A model generated the notes under the pieces. It saw only the letters and a program-made list of their open reading frames with translations, was not told the origin of the DNA and ran no database searches. Positions 16,802 to 24,578 of a DNA stretch of 43,630 nucleotides are shown piece after piece. Where the stretch lies: NCBI GenBank assembly GCA_945877355.1, contig CAMCRT010000011.1, forward strand, positions 1 to 43,630, written 5' to 3'. The DNA comes from an uncultured Mitsuokella sp. (GTDB lineage: Bacteria; Bacillota; Negativicutes; Selenomonadales; Selenomonadaceae). Position 1 is the first letter of the stretch. Each line of letters begins with the position of its first letter. A program made the position numbers and the translations under genes.

Positions 16802-18228
16802 ATACACAGGAAATCATTGGAAAGCTCTGGAAGCTCTGCGACGTGCTCCGGGACGACGGCATCACCTACCACCAGTACGTGACGGAGCTCACCTACCTCC
16901 TTTTCCTCAAGATGGCAAAGGAGACAAAGACCGAGGAAAACCTCCCCGAGGGCTACCGCTGGGACGACCTGAAGGAAAGGAGCGGCCTCGATCTCAAGAC
17001 CTTCTACCGGAAGCTCCTGGAGCATCTGGGGGAAAAGGGCGAGGGCCCCATCCGTAGCATCTACCAGGGGGCCCAGACGAATATCGACGAGCCGAAGAAT
17101 CTGGAGAAAATCATCCGCACCATCGACGCCCTCGACTGGTACTCCGCCCGGGAGGAGGGCCTGGGGAACCTCTACGAGGGGCTTCTGGAGAGAAATGCCA
17201 GCGAGAAAAAGTCCGGCGCAGGCCAGTACTTCACCCCTCGCGTCCTCATCGACGTCATGACAGACCTCATGGCGCCCCAGGCCGGCGAGCGGTGCAACGA
17301 TCCCGCCTGCGGCACCTTTGGCTTCATGATTGCCGCCGCAAGGTATATCTCGGAGCGCACCGATAGCTTCTACGACCTGAAGGACGAGGTGGCCGCCTTC
17401 GAGCGGAGCGAGGCCTTCACCGGCTGCGAGCTGGTGAAGGATACCCACCGCCTGGCCCTCATGAACGCCCTGCTCCACGACATGCACGGGGAGATAAAGC
17501 TCGGAGACACCCTATCGAATGAAGGAAAGTCCATGAAGGGCTACGACCTGGTGCTGACGAATCCCCCCTTCGGCACGAAGAAGGGAGGCGAGCGGGCCAC
17601 GAGGGACGACCTCACCTACCCCACCAGCAACAAGCAGCTGAACTTCCTCCAGCACATCTACCGGAGCCTCCGCACCACAGGCCAGGCCCGGGCCGCCGTC
17701 GTCCTGCCGGACAACGTGCTCTTCGCCGACGGGGACGGGGAGAAGATCCGCCGGGATCTCCTCGCGAAGTGCAACCTCCACACCATCCTCCGGCTCCCCA
17801 CCGGCATCTTCTACGCCCATGGGGTCCAGACGAACGTCCTCTTCTTCACCCGGGGCAAGGAGCCCACCGGGAACACGAAGGAAATCTGGTACTACGACAT
17901 GCGCACGGGGATGCGCTCCTTCGGCAAGACGAATCCCCTCACGAGGGCGGACTTCCAGGAATTCGAGGAGTGCTACCACGCCGCGGACATCACGAAGCGG
18001 CAAGAGACCTACAGCGCGGAAAATCCCCAGGGCCGCTGGCGCAGGTACCCCATCGAGGAGATCCTCGCCCGGGACGCCACCAGCCTCGACATCACCTGGC
18101 TCCAGCCCGAGGAGGAGCAGGATAGCCGCAGCCTAGGGGAGATCCTGACGGAAATCCAGGCCGAGAGCGACGAGATAGCCGCCGCCACAAAAGAGCTCAC
18201 GGAGCTCCTCTCTGAAGTGGAGGGCTGA
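16798..18228 (+). CDS. hsdM: Type I restriction-modification methyltransferase, M subunit
   Basis: 476 residues. An N-terminal helical domain (about 1-130) is followed by an adenine-N6 methyltransferase core: GAGQYFTPRVLIDVM, the SAM-binding DPACGTFGF (from Asp168) and the catalytic NPPF (255-258). It methylates the recognition site together with HsdS and forms the restriction complex with HsdR. The start is a TTG (MNTQEIIGKLWKLCDVLRDD) overlapping the hsdR stop by four bases, which points to coupled translation. The next gene, hsdS, begins one base after the stop. Confidence 0.94.
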   Translation: MNTQEIIGKLWKLCDVLRDDGITYHQYVTELTYLLFLKMAKETKTEENLPEGYRWDDLKERSGLDLKTFYRKLLEHLGEKGEGPIRSIYQGAQTNIDEPKNLEKIIRTIDALDWYSAREEGLGNLYEGLLERNASEKKSGAGQYFTPRVLIDVMTDLMAPQAGERCNDPACGTFGFMIAAARYISERTDSFYDLKDEVAAFERSEAFTGCELVKDTHRLALMNALLHDMHGEIKLGDTLSNEGKSMKGYDLVLTNPPFGTKKGGERATRDDLTYPTSNKQLNFLQHIYRSLRTTGQARAAVVLPDNVLFADGDGEKIRRDLLAKCNLHTILRLPTGIFYAHGVQTNVLFFTRGKEPTGNTKEIWYYDMRTGMRSFGKTNPLTRADFQEFEECYHAADITKRQETYSAENPQGRWRRYPIEEILARDATSLDITWLQPEEEQDSRSLGEILTEIQAESDEIAAATKELTELLSEVEG

Positions 18229-18229
18229 T

Positions 18230-19711
18230 ATGGAGATAGCAGCCCTCAAGAAAAGAATCCTCTCCCTGGCTATGGAGGGAAAGCTCACAAAGCGGGAGCC
18301 GACCGACGAGCCCGCCGCAATCCTGCTGGAAAAGATAGCCGCCGAGCGGGAGCGTCTCATAAAGGAAAAGAAGCTCAAAAAGCAAAAGCCCCTGCCCCCC
18401 ATCGAGGAAAAGAAAAAGCCCTATCCGCTGCCCAAGGGCTGGGAGTGGGTAAGGCTGGGAGAGCTGGCATCTCTCGTTACAAAGGGAACAACTCCGCGAG
18501 GTGGAGAATCCGCGTATGACAAAGAGGGAATTGGTTTCTTACGAGTTGAAAATCTTATCGGCTTTGATAAACTAGATACAACGAATATAAGATACATCAA
18601 GTCGGAAATTCATGAGGGTGCCTTAAAGCGATCCATCATAGAAGAAAATGACATACTGATTTCTATTGCAGGGACGTTGGGAAGGACGGCTCTGGTTCGA
18701 CAAGAAGATTTGCCACTGAATACCAATCAAGCTATATCTATTGTGCGAATGGTGGATGTTCGGCTTGTTGATGTTATGTATCTCATTTATGCTCTGAATA
18801 CGAACTCTGTGAAGCAATCGTTTGCGGAAAAGACAAAAGTAACAGCTATTCCGAACCTTACACTAGAACTTATATCAAATTGCGTGATTCCCATTCCTCC
18901 CCTGGCGGAGCAGCGGCGTATTGTGGCACGGCTGGAGGAGCTGCTGGGGCGGGTGGACACCATCGCCGAGGCCCGGGAACAGCTGCGGGCGGACGCCGCC
19001 GCCGCAAAGAAGCGGATCCTGACCCTCGCCCTCACCGGCCACCTCCTCCCCCAGCAGGAAACCGACGAGCCCGCCCCCACCCTCCTCGCCAAAATCGCCG
19101 CCGAAAAAGAGCGGCTGGTGGCAGCAAAGAAGCTCAAAAAACAAAAACCCCTGCCCCCCATCGAGGAAAAGGAAAAGCCCTTCGACCTCCCAAAGGGCTG
19201 GGCATGGGTGCGGCTGGGAGAGCTCTTTGAGGTCAATCCGAAAAATGACGTCGATGATGAGATGGAGGCTGGCTTTATGCCCATGCCCCTTTTGCAAGGA
19301 GGCTTCCAGAATCATCATACCTTCGAGCCGCGGAAATGGAAGGAAATCAAGAAGGGCTATTCGCACTTTGCGAACGGCGATATTGTGGTGGCAAAAATCT
19401 CTCCCTGCTTCGAAAACAGGAAGTCCGCCATTATCGAGAATCTTCCAAATGGTGTAGGTGCGGGGACGACGGAGCTCGTTGTATTGCGGGACAGGAAGAA
19501 TCTGATTTGCAAGGAGTATATCCTGTTCCTTTGCAAGAGCGAGGAATTTATCCGAGAGGGAAGCAAGAAGTTTACTGGCACAGTCGGACAACAACGCATC
19601 GCAAAGGACTATGTGGGAAACTATGTCATAGCACTCCCCCCGCTGGCGGAGCAAAAGCGCCTGGCCGCCCGCCTCACCACCCTCTTCTCCGCCCTGAACC
19701 ACCTGGCTTGA
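18230..19711 (+). CDS. hsdS: Type I restriction-modification specificity subunit S
   Basis: 493 residues with two target-recognition domains. It starts directly with a conserved helical region instead of TRD1: KKRILSLAMEGKLTKREPTD then KKLKKQKPLPPIEEKKKPYP, repeated near residue 260 as KKRILTLALTGHLLPQQETD and KKLKKQKPLPPIEEKEKPFD. Each block ends in LPKGWxWVRLGEL and leads into a TRD (about residues 84-220 and 330-470), each closed by PPLAEQRR or PPLAEQKR. The TRDs are visibly AT-richer than the conserved parts, which are nearly identical at DNA level. The C-terminus (LNHLA) lies at the edge of a tandem repeat. Confidence 0.93.
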   Translation: MEIAALKKRILSLAMEGKLTKREPTDEPAAILLEKIAAERERLIKEKKLKKQKPLPPIEEKKKPYPLPKGWEWVRLGELASLVTKGTTPRGGESAYDKEGIGFLRVENLIGFDKLDTTNIRYIKSEIHEGALKRSIIEENDILISIAGTLGRTALVRQEDLPLNTNQAISIVRMVDVRLVDVMYLIYALNTNSVKQSFAEKTKVTAIPNLTLELISNCVIPIPPLAEQRRIVARLEELLGRVDTIAEAREQLRADAAAAKKRILTLALTGHLLPQQETDEPAPTLLAKIAAEKERLVAAKKLKKQKPLPPIEEKEKPFDLPKGWAWVRLGELFEVNPKNDVDDEMEAGFMPMPLLQGGFQNHHTFEPRKWKEIKKGYSHFANGDIVVAKISPCFENRKSAIIENLPNGVGAGTTELVVLRDRKNLICKEYILFLCKSEEFIREGSKKFTGTVGQQRIAKDYVGNYVIALPPLAEQKRLAARLTTLFSALNHLA

Positions 19712-19815
19712 TAAAGCGCCGCACCAATCCATTGCGACAGCAGGAGTCTTGCTTGCCACCTGGCTTGACAGAACGCCGCACCAATCCATTGCGATACTCC
19801 CGAGCCCTGCTTGCC
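19701..19815. repeat. 57-bp tandem duplication covering the end of hsdS
   Basis: Two units, 19701-19757 and 19758-19815, each beginning ACCTGGCTTGA and containing CGCCGCACCAATCCATTGCG, with the end GCTTGCC. The first unit contains the hsdS stop codon, so the second repeats the same 3' end without a gene. Confidence 0.8.
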
Positions 19816-19859
19816 TCCCTCTAGAGGGAGGTGGCACGCGAAGCGTGACGGAGGGAGTC
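19814..19859 (+). repeat. R3 GC-rich repeat, first of a facing pair
   Basis: CCTCCCTCTAGAGGGAGG palindrome, GTGGCACGCGAAGCGTGAC hairpin part, GGAGGGAGTC. An inverted copy of the same pattern lies at 19970-20017. Together with the tandem duplication these fill the 399-bp gap between hsdS and the acyltransferase gene; no gene is seen in it. Confidence 0.75.
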
Positions 19860-19969
19860 TCCGAGACGGATGGAAATCGGTTGTTGGACGTGCTACGAAC
19901 TGGAGAAATTCTCTCTAAGGAAGTGGCGTCCTTGCGCCCGTCCATCATCCGAGTATCAGCATCCTCGCA

Positions 19970-20017
19970 GACTCCCCCCGCCCCTTCGGGGCACCCCCCT
20001 CCAGCGGGGGGGCAGGC
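19970..20017 (-). repeat. R3 GC-rich repeat, second of the pair (inverted)
   Basis: GACTCCCCCCGCCCCTTCGG, then GGCACCCCCCTCCAGCGGGG. Same order of parts as 19814-19859 read on the other strand, with different bases in both hairpins, so structure rather than sequence is kept. Confidence 0.7.
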
Positions 20018-20079
20018 TTGACTCATACGGTCGCAATAAGCCAGACAGTCCAGAAAGTCGTTAGGCAAACCACTATAAA

Positions 20080-20105
20080 ACCCCGCCCATTTACACAGGC
20101 GGGGT
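20080..20105. repeat. R2 hairpin, copy 3 (after the acyltransferase gene)
   Basis: ACCCCGCC, loop CATTTACACA, GGCGGGGT, then CTTTTT on the plus strand and TTTTAT on the minus strand. It is a bidirectional terminator six bases from the acyltransferase stop. Confidence 0.85.
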
Positions 20106-20110
20106 CTTTT

Positions 20111-21949
20111 TCAAGGAGCAGGCGTATTTTTTGTGCCCTCCTGTCCCATGCGGGTGGCGATGGTGTTTCGGAGGAGGTTGGCGTAGGCCTTTGCCCCCTG
20201 GGCGTTCGGGTGGATGTGGTCGGAGACGAGCCACTCGGGGTGGTCCTTTACGGTGCTGTACCAGTCCACCACCGTGACGGTGGGGTAGGACTCGGGGATG
20301 TGGGCGATGTAGGCGTTGTTCGTGTCCTGCCACTTGAGCCTCGGGCCGTAGACATTGACCCAGAAGATGTGGCGGTTCGGATCCGCCGTCAGGTAGTCGA
20401 GGAGCGCCCTTGTCCCCACTTCGTAGCGCTCCGACCCTGCCACGGGGCCGTTTGTGCCGAGGGCGATGACCACCACATTCCCCAGCTGGCCCTGGGCGGC
20501 GAAGGCCTTGGCGATGTCAAGGCCGCCACCCACGTAGCGGGAGACCTCTGCGTCGATGTGGGCGCCGGGGAAGGCGGCGAGGAGCGAGTCGGCGGAGCCC
20601 AGCATGACGGAGTCGCCGATCATGGTGACGCCTGTGAGGGCGGCCTCGCCCCGGGCCTTTGCCGCCTCCTGGGCCTTCCGCGTTTCCTCGGCCTTCTGCT
20701 GGGCGTCCGCTTCCTTCTCGGCGGCGAGCTTTTCCGCGTTTGCCGTGAGGCTCTGCCGGAGGGCGGCCTCGTCCGCCTTTACATTCTTCGAGAAGGCGAT
20801 GCCGGTGATGCCGTAGGCGATGCAGACGATGCCCGCCAGGCAGGTGAGGGAGAAGGCGAGGCGCTTCATGAAGAAGAACTCGGAGCCGGGCAGATGGAGC
20901 CGTGTCACGCAGTCCGTCACCGCGTCGGACCAAATGGAGAGGAGAAGGATGGCGGCGAGCTCCAGGGCGGGCGCGTAGGGGAGGCTATCCCAGCCCCGGA
21001 CGGCGAAGAGATGGAGCACTGGATACTGCCAGAGGAATATGGCGTAGCTCTTTTTCCCCACCCAGCGGAAGAAGCGGTTCTCCACCGCGCTGCCCATAGC
21101 GTCGCCGTAGCGCAGCAGGAGGGCGAGCATGGCGCAGAAAAGGAGCGTAAGGGAGAGCATGCCGCCCTCGTAGACGCGGGGGCTGGATCCGTCCAGGATG
21201 AGGCAGGCGGCGACCGTCACGGCAAGGCCTGCGAGGAGGAGCGCGCCCGCAAAGACATTTTCCTTCTCGCGCCCTCCCGTGTAGAAAAAGCCGACTGCCG
21301 CGCCCAGGAGCAGGGCGTAGCTACGGGTGTCCGTGCCGTAGTAGAGCCGCGTGATGTCCATGCCCTGCTGGTAGAAGAGGGGCATGAGGAGGCAGAGGTC
21401 GAGGGCGATGATGAGGATGGCAAAGGCTCCCACCCGCCGGGAAAAGACCCGGTTGAAGAGGGAGAACAGCAGGAAAAACAGCGGCCAGAGGAGGAAGAAC
21501 TGGAGCTCGATGCCCAGGAACCACAGGTGGGTGAAGGGGGAGGCGTTCATCATGCGGGCGAAGTAGTCCGCCGACTGGCTTATCTGCCACCAGTTGTTGC
21601 AGCCCAGGAGGATGGAGAGGGCCTCGGGCCGCACCGCCTCGATGGAGGCGGGGGCGAGGAAGGTGAAGACCCCGATGGAGGTCAGGAGCATGAGGAGGAG
21701 CGGCGGATAGATGCGAAGGAGCTTCTTCCCATAGTAGCGAAGCAGCGAGAAGCGCCCCGCCTCCTGGTCCCTTTCTGATGTGTAGGCCAGGAGAAAGCCG
21801 GACAGCACGAAAAAGAGGGATACCCCCAGGTACCCTCCCTTTACGGTGTCCGGAAACATATGGAAAAGCGTCACGCCCACAATCGCCAGGGTGCGAAGGG
21901 CATCGAGCCCCGGAAGGCGCCTTTTCTGCTGTGTATTCAAAGCGAGCAC
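20111..21949 (-). CDS. OatA-like acyltransferase with C-terminal SGNH domain
   Basis: 612 residues. The N-terminal acyltransferase-3 domain (about 1-370) has some ten membrane segments and the motif RLPGLDALRTLAIVGVTLFHM with its conserved His. A predicted coiled stretch rich in Ala/Glu/Lys (about 400-440) leads to an outside SGNH hydrolase domain with GDS (Asp446-Ser447) and SDHIHPNAQG (Asp577, His580). This is the layout of OatA/OafA/YrhL enzymes that O-acetylate peptidoglycan or surface sugars. The start is a GTG (MLALNTQQKR) with AAGGAG eight bases upstream; longer reading to 22009 covers the leader. Confidence 0.88.
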   Translation of the reverse strand: MLALNTQQKRRLPGLDALRTLAIVGVTLFHMFPDTVKGGYLGVSLFFVLSGFLLAYTSERDQEAGRFSLLRYYGKKLLRIYPPLLLMLLTSIGVFTFLAPASIEAVRPEALSILLGCNNWWQISQSADYFARMMNASPFTHLWFLGIELQFFLLWPLFFLLFSLFNRVFSRRVGAFAILIIALDLCLLMPLFYQQGMDITRLYYGTDTRSYALLLGAAVGFFYTGGREKENVFAGALLLAGLAVTVAACLILDGSSPRVYEGGMLSLTLLFCAMLALLLRYGDAMGSAVENRFFRWVGKKSYAIFLWQYPVLHLFAVRGWDSLPYAPALELAAILLLSIWSDAVTDCVTRLHLPGSEFFFMKRLAFSLTCLAGIVCIAYGITGIAFSKNVKADEAALRQSLTANAEKLAAEKEADAQQKAEETRKAQEAAKARGEAALTGVTMIGDSVMLGSADSLLAAFPGAHIDAEVSRYVGGGLDIAKAFAAQGQLGNVVVIALGTNGPVAGSERYEVGTRALLDYLTADPNRHIFWVNVYGPRLKWQDTNNAYIAHIPESYPTVTVVDWYSTVKDHPEWLVSDHIHPNAQGAKAYANLLRNTIATRMGQEGTKNTPAP

Positions 21950-21987
21950 AAATACATCTCCTTTTTGTGTGCTTCTGTAGAGAATAT

Positions 21988-22071
21988 AAAAAAATAACCA
22001 CCTTGCCATGTCGAGCGGTTCTTCTTGTTTTTATCCTAGATGCGGGGCCGGGGAAGGCCCGATGGCATGCT
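21988..22071 (-). ncRNA. Candidate small RNA or leader with terminator before the acyltransferase gene
   Basis: Starts from a promoter with the same pattern as the antisense RNAs and ends in AACCGCTCG...AAGGTGGTT followed by ATTTTTTT, almost the same terminator end (GGTTATTTTTTT) as the antitoxin RNAs. A GGGCC/GGCCC hairpin lies at its 5' half. It stops about 40 bp before the acyltransferase start, so it is either an attenuated leader or a diverged relative of the antisense RNAs. No toxin-like peptide faces it. Confidence 0.5.
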
Positions 22072-22077
22072 GCTTGT

Positions 22078-22106
22078 AGTATAGCTTTTTTTAGAGAAGG
22101 CTTCAA
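22078..22106 (-). promoter_or_regulatory. Promoter toward the acyltransferase gene
   Basis: TTGAAG (22106-22101), 17 bases, TATACT (22083-22078). Confidence 0.72.
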
Positions 22107-22139
22107 GAAGGAAATCTGTCCTTTTTTATGGAAAAGCAT

Positions 22140-22168
22140 TTGCCCAATGGGAGGAAAAACGGTACAAT
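22140..22168 (+). promoter_or_regulatory. Promoter of the threonine-synthase-like gene
   Basis: TTGCCC (22140-22145), 17 bases, TACAAT (22163-22168). Start predicted near 22175, ahead of the hairpin at 22189. Confidence 0.62.
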
Positions 22169-22188
22169 AAAGGAAGAACAGCACGTTT

Positions 22189-22212
22189 GCGCGGGAGTGC
22201 CCCGCGCTTTTT
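22189..22212 (+). terminator. Terminator-like hairpin between promoter and ribosome binding site
   Basis: GCGCGGG, loop AGTG, CCCCGCGC, then TTTTTA; the SD GGAGGTGG follows at once. It is placed where an attenuator would be. Confidence 0.65.
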
Positions 22213-22227
22213 ACGGAGGTGGAGGCC

Positions 22228-23223
22228 ATGTATTTTTACTGTGAGAAATGCAAGAAGGAATATCCCATCAGCAGCCATTCCTACCGCTGCGAGTGCGGCG
22301 GCATGTTCCGGCTGTATAAGGAGAAGGGGGAGACCCTCGAGATGCCCATTACCCTCGGGGACTTCCCGACGCCGCTTCTGCCCATCCAGGAGGAGGGCAA
22401 GGACTTCATCCTGAAGCTGGAGAATCTCCTCCCCACGGGCTCCTTCAAGGACCGGGGCGCCAAGACCCTCATCAACGCCATCCATCGGGACGGCATCCGG
22501 AAGATCGCCCTGGACTCGGCGGGCAACGCCGGCGCCTCCATGGCGGCCTACGCGGCAGCGGCGGGCATGGAGTGCACCGTCTACGTGCCGGATGATGCGT
22601 CTCTTGAGACCATCGCCCAGATCGAGGCCTACGGGGCGAAGATCGTGAAGGTCCCCAATGGACGCATGAACGCCTGCTCGGCGGTGAAGATGAACCTTGG
22701 GGATGCCTACTACGCCTCCCACGTCTACAATCCCCTTTTCTTCGAGGGCATGAAGGCCATGGCGAAGGAGATGACGGATCAGCTGGGGGGCCACATCCCC
22801 GACTACATCTTCATCCCCGTGGGCAACGGCACCATGCTCATCGGCCTGTTCCTGGGCTTTATGGAGCTGGGGCGGCTGCCCCACTTCGTGGCCGTCCAGT
22901 CCTCTAAGTGCGCGCCGGTCTATGAGGCGTACCATGGCCTCGATCCCCAGCCGAAGAAGCATACCATCGCCCAGGCCCTTCGCATCGAGGAGCCGAAGCG
23001 CATCGAGACCATCCTCTCCGCCATAAAGGCCTCCTTCGGCGATGTCATCACGGTGGAGGACAAGGAGATCCTCGCGGCAAAGCAGCGGCTCGGCCTCCGG
23101 GGCGTCTATGTGGAGCTGAGCTCTGCGGCAGCCCTCGCCGGGGCCCTGAAGTTCTTCAAGGACGGCAAGCCGGACAACTATCGGGTGATTCTCCCCATGA
23201 CAGGAAACGGACTCAAGAGGTGA
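22228..23223 (+). CDS. Threonine-synthase-like PLP enzyme with zinc-ribbon start
   Basis: 331 residues of fold-type II PLP enzymes. The N-terminus MYFYCEKCKKEYPISSHSYR has cysteines at 5, 8, 21 and 23, a short zinc ribbon seen in many threonine synthase-like proteins. The PLP lysine is Lys74 in LPTGSFKDRGAKT, the asparagine loop is SAGNAGASMAAYAAAAG, and the Gly-rich phosphate loop is PVGNGTMLIG. Conversion of phosphohomoserine to threonine is possible, but the length is short for ThrC (about 350-500) and other PLP lyases share these motifs. The ATG at 22228 is preferred to a GTG at 22219 because the SD is well placed. It is three bases before ppx/gppA. Confidence 0.8.
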   Translation: MYFYCEKCKKEYPISSHSYRCECGGMFRLYKEKGETLEMPITLGDFPTPLLPIQEEGKDFILKLENLLPTGSFKDRGAKTLINAIHRDGIRKIALDSAGNAGASMAAYAAAAGMECTVYVPDDASLETIAQIEAYGAKIVKVPNGRMNACSAVKMNLGDAYYASHVYNPLFFEGMKAMAKEMTDQLGGHIPDYIFIPVGNGTMLIGLFLGFMELGRLPHFVAVQSSKCAPVYEAYHGLDPQPKKHTIAQALRIEEPKRIETILSAIKASFGDVITVEDKEILAAKQRLGLRGVYVELSSAAALAGALKFFKDGKPDNYRVILPMTGNGLKR

Positions 23224-23226
23224 CAC

Positions 23227-24132
23227 ATGCTCTATGCAATGATTGATATCGGGTCGAACACGGTGCGCATGGCCATCTACCAGATCAAGGATGGCGAGGC
23301 GGAGCTCCTCATGAAGAAGAAGCATCTCGTGGGCCTCGCCGCCTATGTCCAGGAGGGCATCATGCTCCAGACGGGCATCGACCGGGCCGTGGAGATCCTC
23401 TCGGGCTTCAAGGCGTTCCTCGCCCAGTTCGGCATCGACAACATGGTGGCCTTCACCACGGCGGCCCTCCGAAATGCCACCAACAGCCGGGAGGCGGTGG
23501 GGGAGATCGAGCGGCGCACGGGCATCCCCATCCGCATCATCCTGGGGGAGGAGGAGGCGGAGTACGACTTCCTCGGCGCCATCCACGGTCTCGCGGCATC
23601 GGACGGCCTCATCGTGGATATCGGCGGCGGCTCCACGGAGCTGGTGGCCTACGAGGATCGCACCATCGCGAAGAAGACGAGCCTCCCCATGGGGTCCCTG
23701 GCCTTCCGCACGAAGTACGTGAAGGGGCTCCTCCCCACGTCGGAGGACGTGGAGACCATGCGGGCTGCGGCCCGGGAGCATCTGAAGGCGGAAAAGGACT
23801 TCGCCGGCCTCACGTACCCGGAGCTGGTGGGTATCGGCGGCACCTTCAAGGGGGCCGCGGCTCTCTACCGGGATGTGTACGGGGCGGAGGGGCCCATGGA
23901 GGTGGAAAAGCTCGACGAGCTCATCGACCGCTTCGAGTTTACGGGAAAGATCACGGAGAACATGACCATCTCCCTCCTGCGGGCCGTGCCCGAGAGAATG
24001 CACACCATCCTCCCCGGCCTCGTCATCGCCAGCGAGGTGGCCGCCTTCTTCGGGGCAAAGCAGATTACCTACAGCGACTCCGGCGTCCGGGAGGGCTACC
24101 TCTACGCGGAGGTGCTGAAGGAAGCGAAATGA
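23227..24132 (+). CDS. Ppx/GppA-family phosphatase
   Basis: 301 residues of the ASKHA phosphatase fold: MLYAMIDIGSNTVRMAIYQI, then IVDIGGGSTELVAYED (second phosphate loop) and GIGGTFKGAAALY. The enzymes remove phosphate from polyphosphate or pppGpp. Only the two-lobed catalytic part is present, without the C-terminal HD-type extension of long exopolyphosphatases, so it is of the short type. The start is three bases after the threonine-synthase-like stop (TGA, CAC, ATG), making a two-gene operon closed by a strong terminator. Confidence 0.9.
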   Translation: MLYAMIDIGSNTVRMAIYQIKDGEAELLMKKKHLVGLAAYVQEGIMLQTGIDRAVEILSGFKAFLAQFGIDNMVAFTTAALRNATNSREAVGEIERRTGIPIRIILGEEEAEYDFLGAIHGLAASDGLIVDIGGGSTELVAYEDRTIAKKTSLPMGSLAFRTKYVKGLLPTSEDVETMRAAAREHLKAEKDFAGLTYPELVGIGGTFKGAAALYRDVYGAEGPMEVEKLDELIDRFEFTGKITENMTISLLRAVPERMHTILPGLVIASEVAAFFGAKQITYSDSGVREGYLYAEVLKEAK

Positions 24133-24178
24133 GCTGGGCTTTTTCCTTGCAGCAAGGAAACGAATAAAGACACAAGAA

Positions 24179-24202
24179 AACCGCCTGTTCGGCGGTTTTT
24201 TT
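24179..24202 (+). terminator. Terminator after ppx/gppA
   Basis: AACCGCC, loop TGTTC, GGCGG then T7. It also isolates toxin element 2, whose promoter begins 14 bp later. Confidence 0.88.
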
Positions 24203-24215
24203 GTGGCAGGCAAAG

Positions 24216-24245
24216 TTGACAGCTGTCTGTACTGCTTGCTATACT
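24216..24245 (+). promoter_or_regulatory. Promoter of toxin element 2
   Basis: Consensus TTGACA (24216-24221), 18 bases, TATACT (24240-24245). The A of AGCCACC is seven bases on. Confidence 0.82.
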
Positions 24246-24342
24246 GTTTTCAGCCACCCTACGGTAGGCGGTTGTTTTCAAAGCCTCGCAGAAAGGTCGG
24301 GTTCACGATTTGCTGGATTCTTGCCGAAAGCGAGGTAACGCT

Positions 24343-24405
24343 ATGGATACGACGAATATCACATTACTTTTGATACTTCTCATCCTCATTATCGCAAAAA
24401 AATAA
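24343..24405 (+). CDS. 20-residue hydrophobic peptide, candidate type I toxin (copy 2)
   Basis: Peptide MDTTNITLLLILLILIIAKK, starting with ATG. It has the same length, the same acidic second residue and the same KK end as copies 1 and 3, although the middle differs at most positions while staying hydrophobic, the mark of selection for a membrane peptide. The SD GCGAGG (24330-24335) is seven bases before the ATG and pairs with CCTCGC (24284-24289). The leader GCCACC (24253), ACGGTAGGCGGTTGTT and GCCTCGC mirrors the 3' end GCGAGGCGACAGCCGTC...GGTGGC, so the two ends of the message can pair. Confidence 0.78.
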   Translation: MDTTNITLLLILLILIIAKK

Positions 24406-24492
24406 CCGCCCAATGTTTCCAGCAGCCGGCGGTTATTCCTTAAAGCAGTAACCATCGAGCGAGGCGACAGCCGTCTATCGGTGGCTTTTTAT
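24396..24492 (-). ncRNA. Antisense RNA of toxin element 2 (candidate antitoxin)
   Basis: About 96 nt, convergent to the peptide gene. Ends at ATAACCGCC...GGCGGTTAT with T7 (on its strand). Its 5' half has GCCACCGATAGACGGCTGTC and GCCTCGCTCGATGG, like copies 1 and 3. Confidence 0.73.
24452..24490 (+). terminator. Terminator of toxin message 2
   Basis: CCATCGA with TCGGTGG, then CTTTTT. Confidence 0.72.
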
Positions 24493-24498
24493 ATTTTT

Positions 24499-24527
24499 AG
24501 TATACTATATCCTGCACGGAAATTCAA
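24499..24527 (-). promoter_or_regulatory. Promoter of antisense RNA 2
   Basis: TTGAAT (24527-24522), 17 bases, TATACT (24504-24499). Confidence 0.84.
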
Positions 24528-24578
24528 GAAAAATGATAGGGCGCAACATTTCTGTCAGGAGTATTTCTAGTTCATTGG

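Noticed and set aside
13946-16807. 953-residue reading frame antisense to hsdR
   Set aside because: Shadow of a high-GC gene; composition rich in Gly/Val/Leu/Glu with no domain; hsdR on the plus strand has all motifs.
20018-21778. 586-residue plus-strand frame over the acyltransferase gene
   Set aside because: The minus strand encodes a recognisable acyltransferase plus SGNH protein; the plus frame shows no family.
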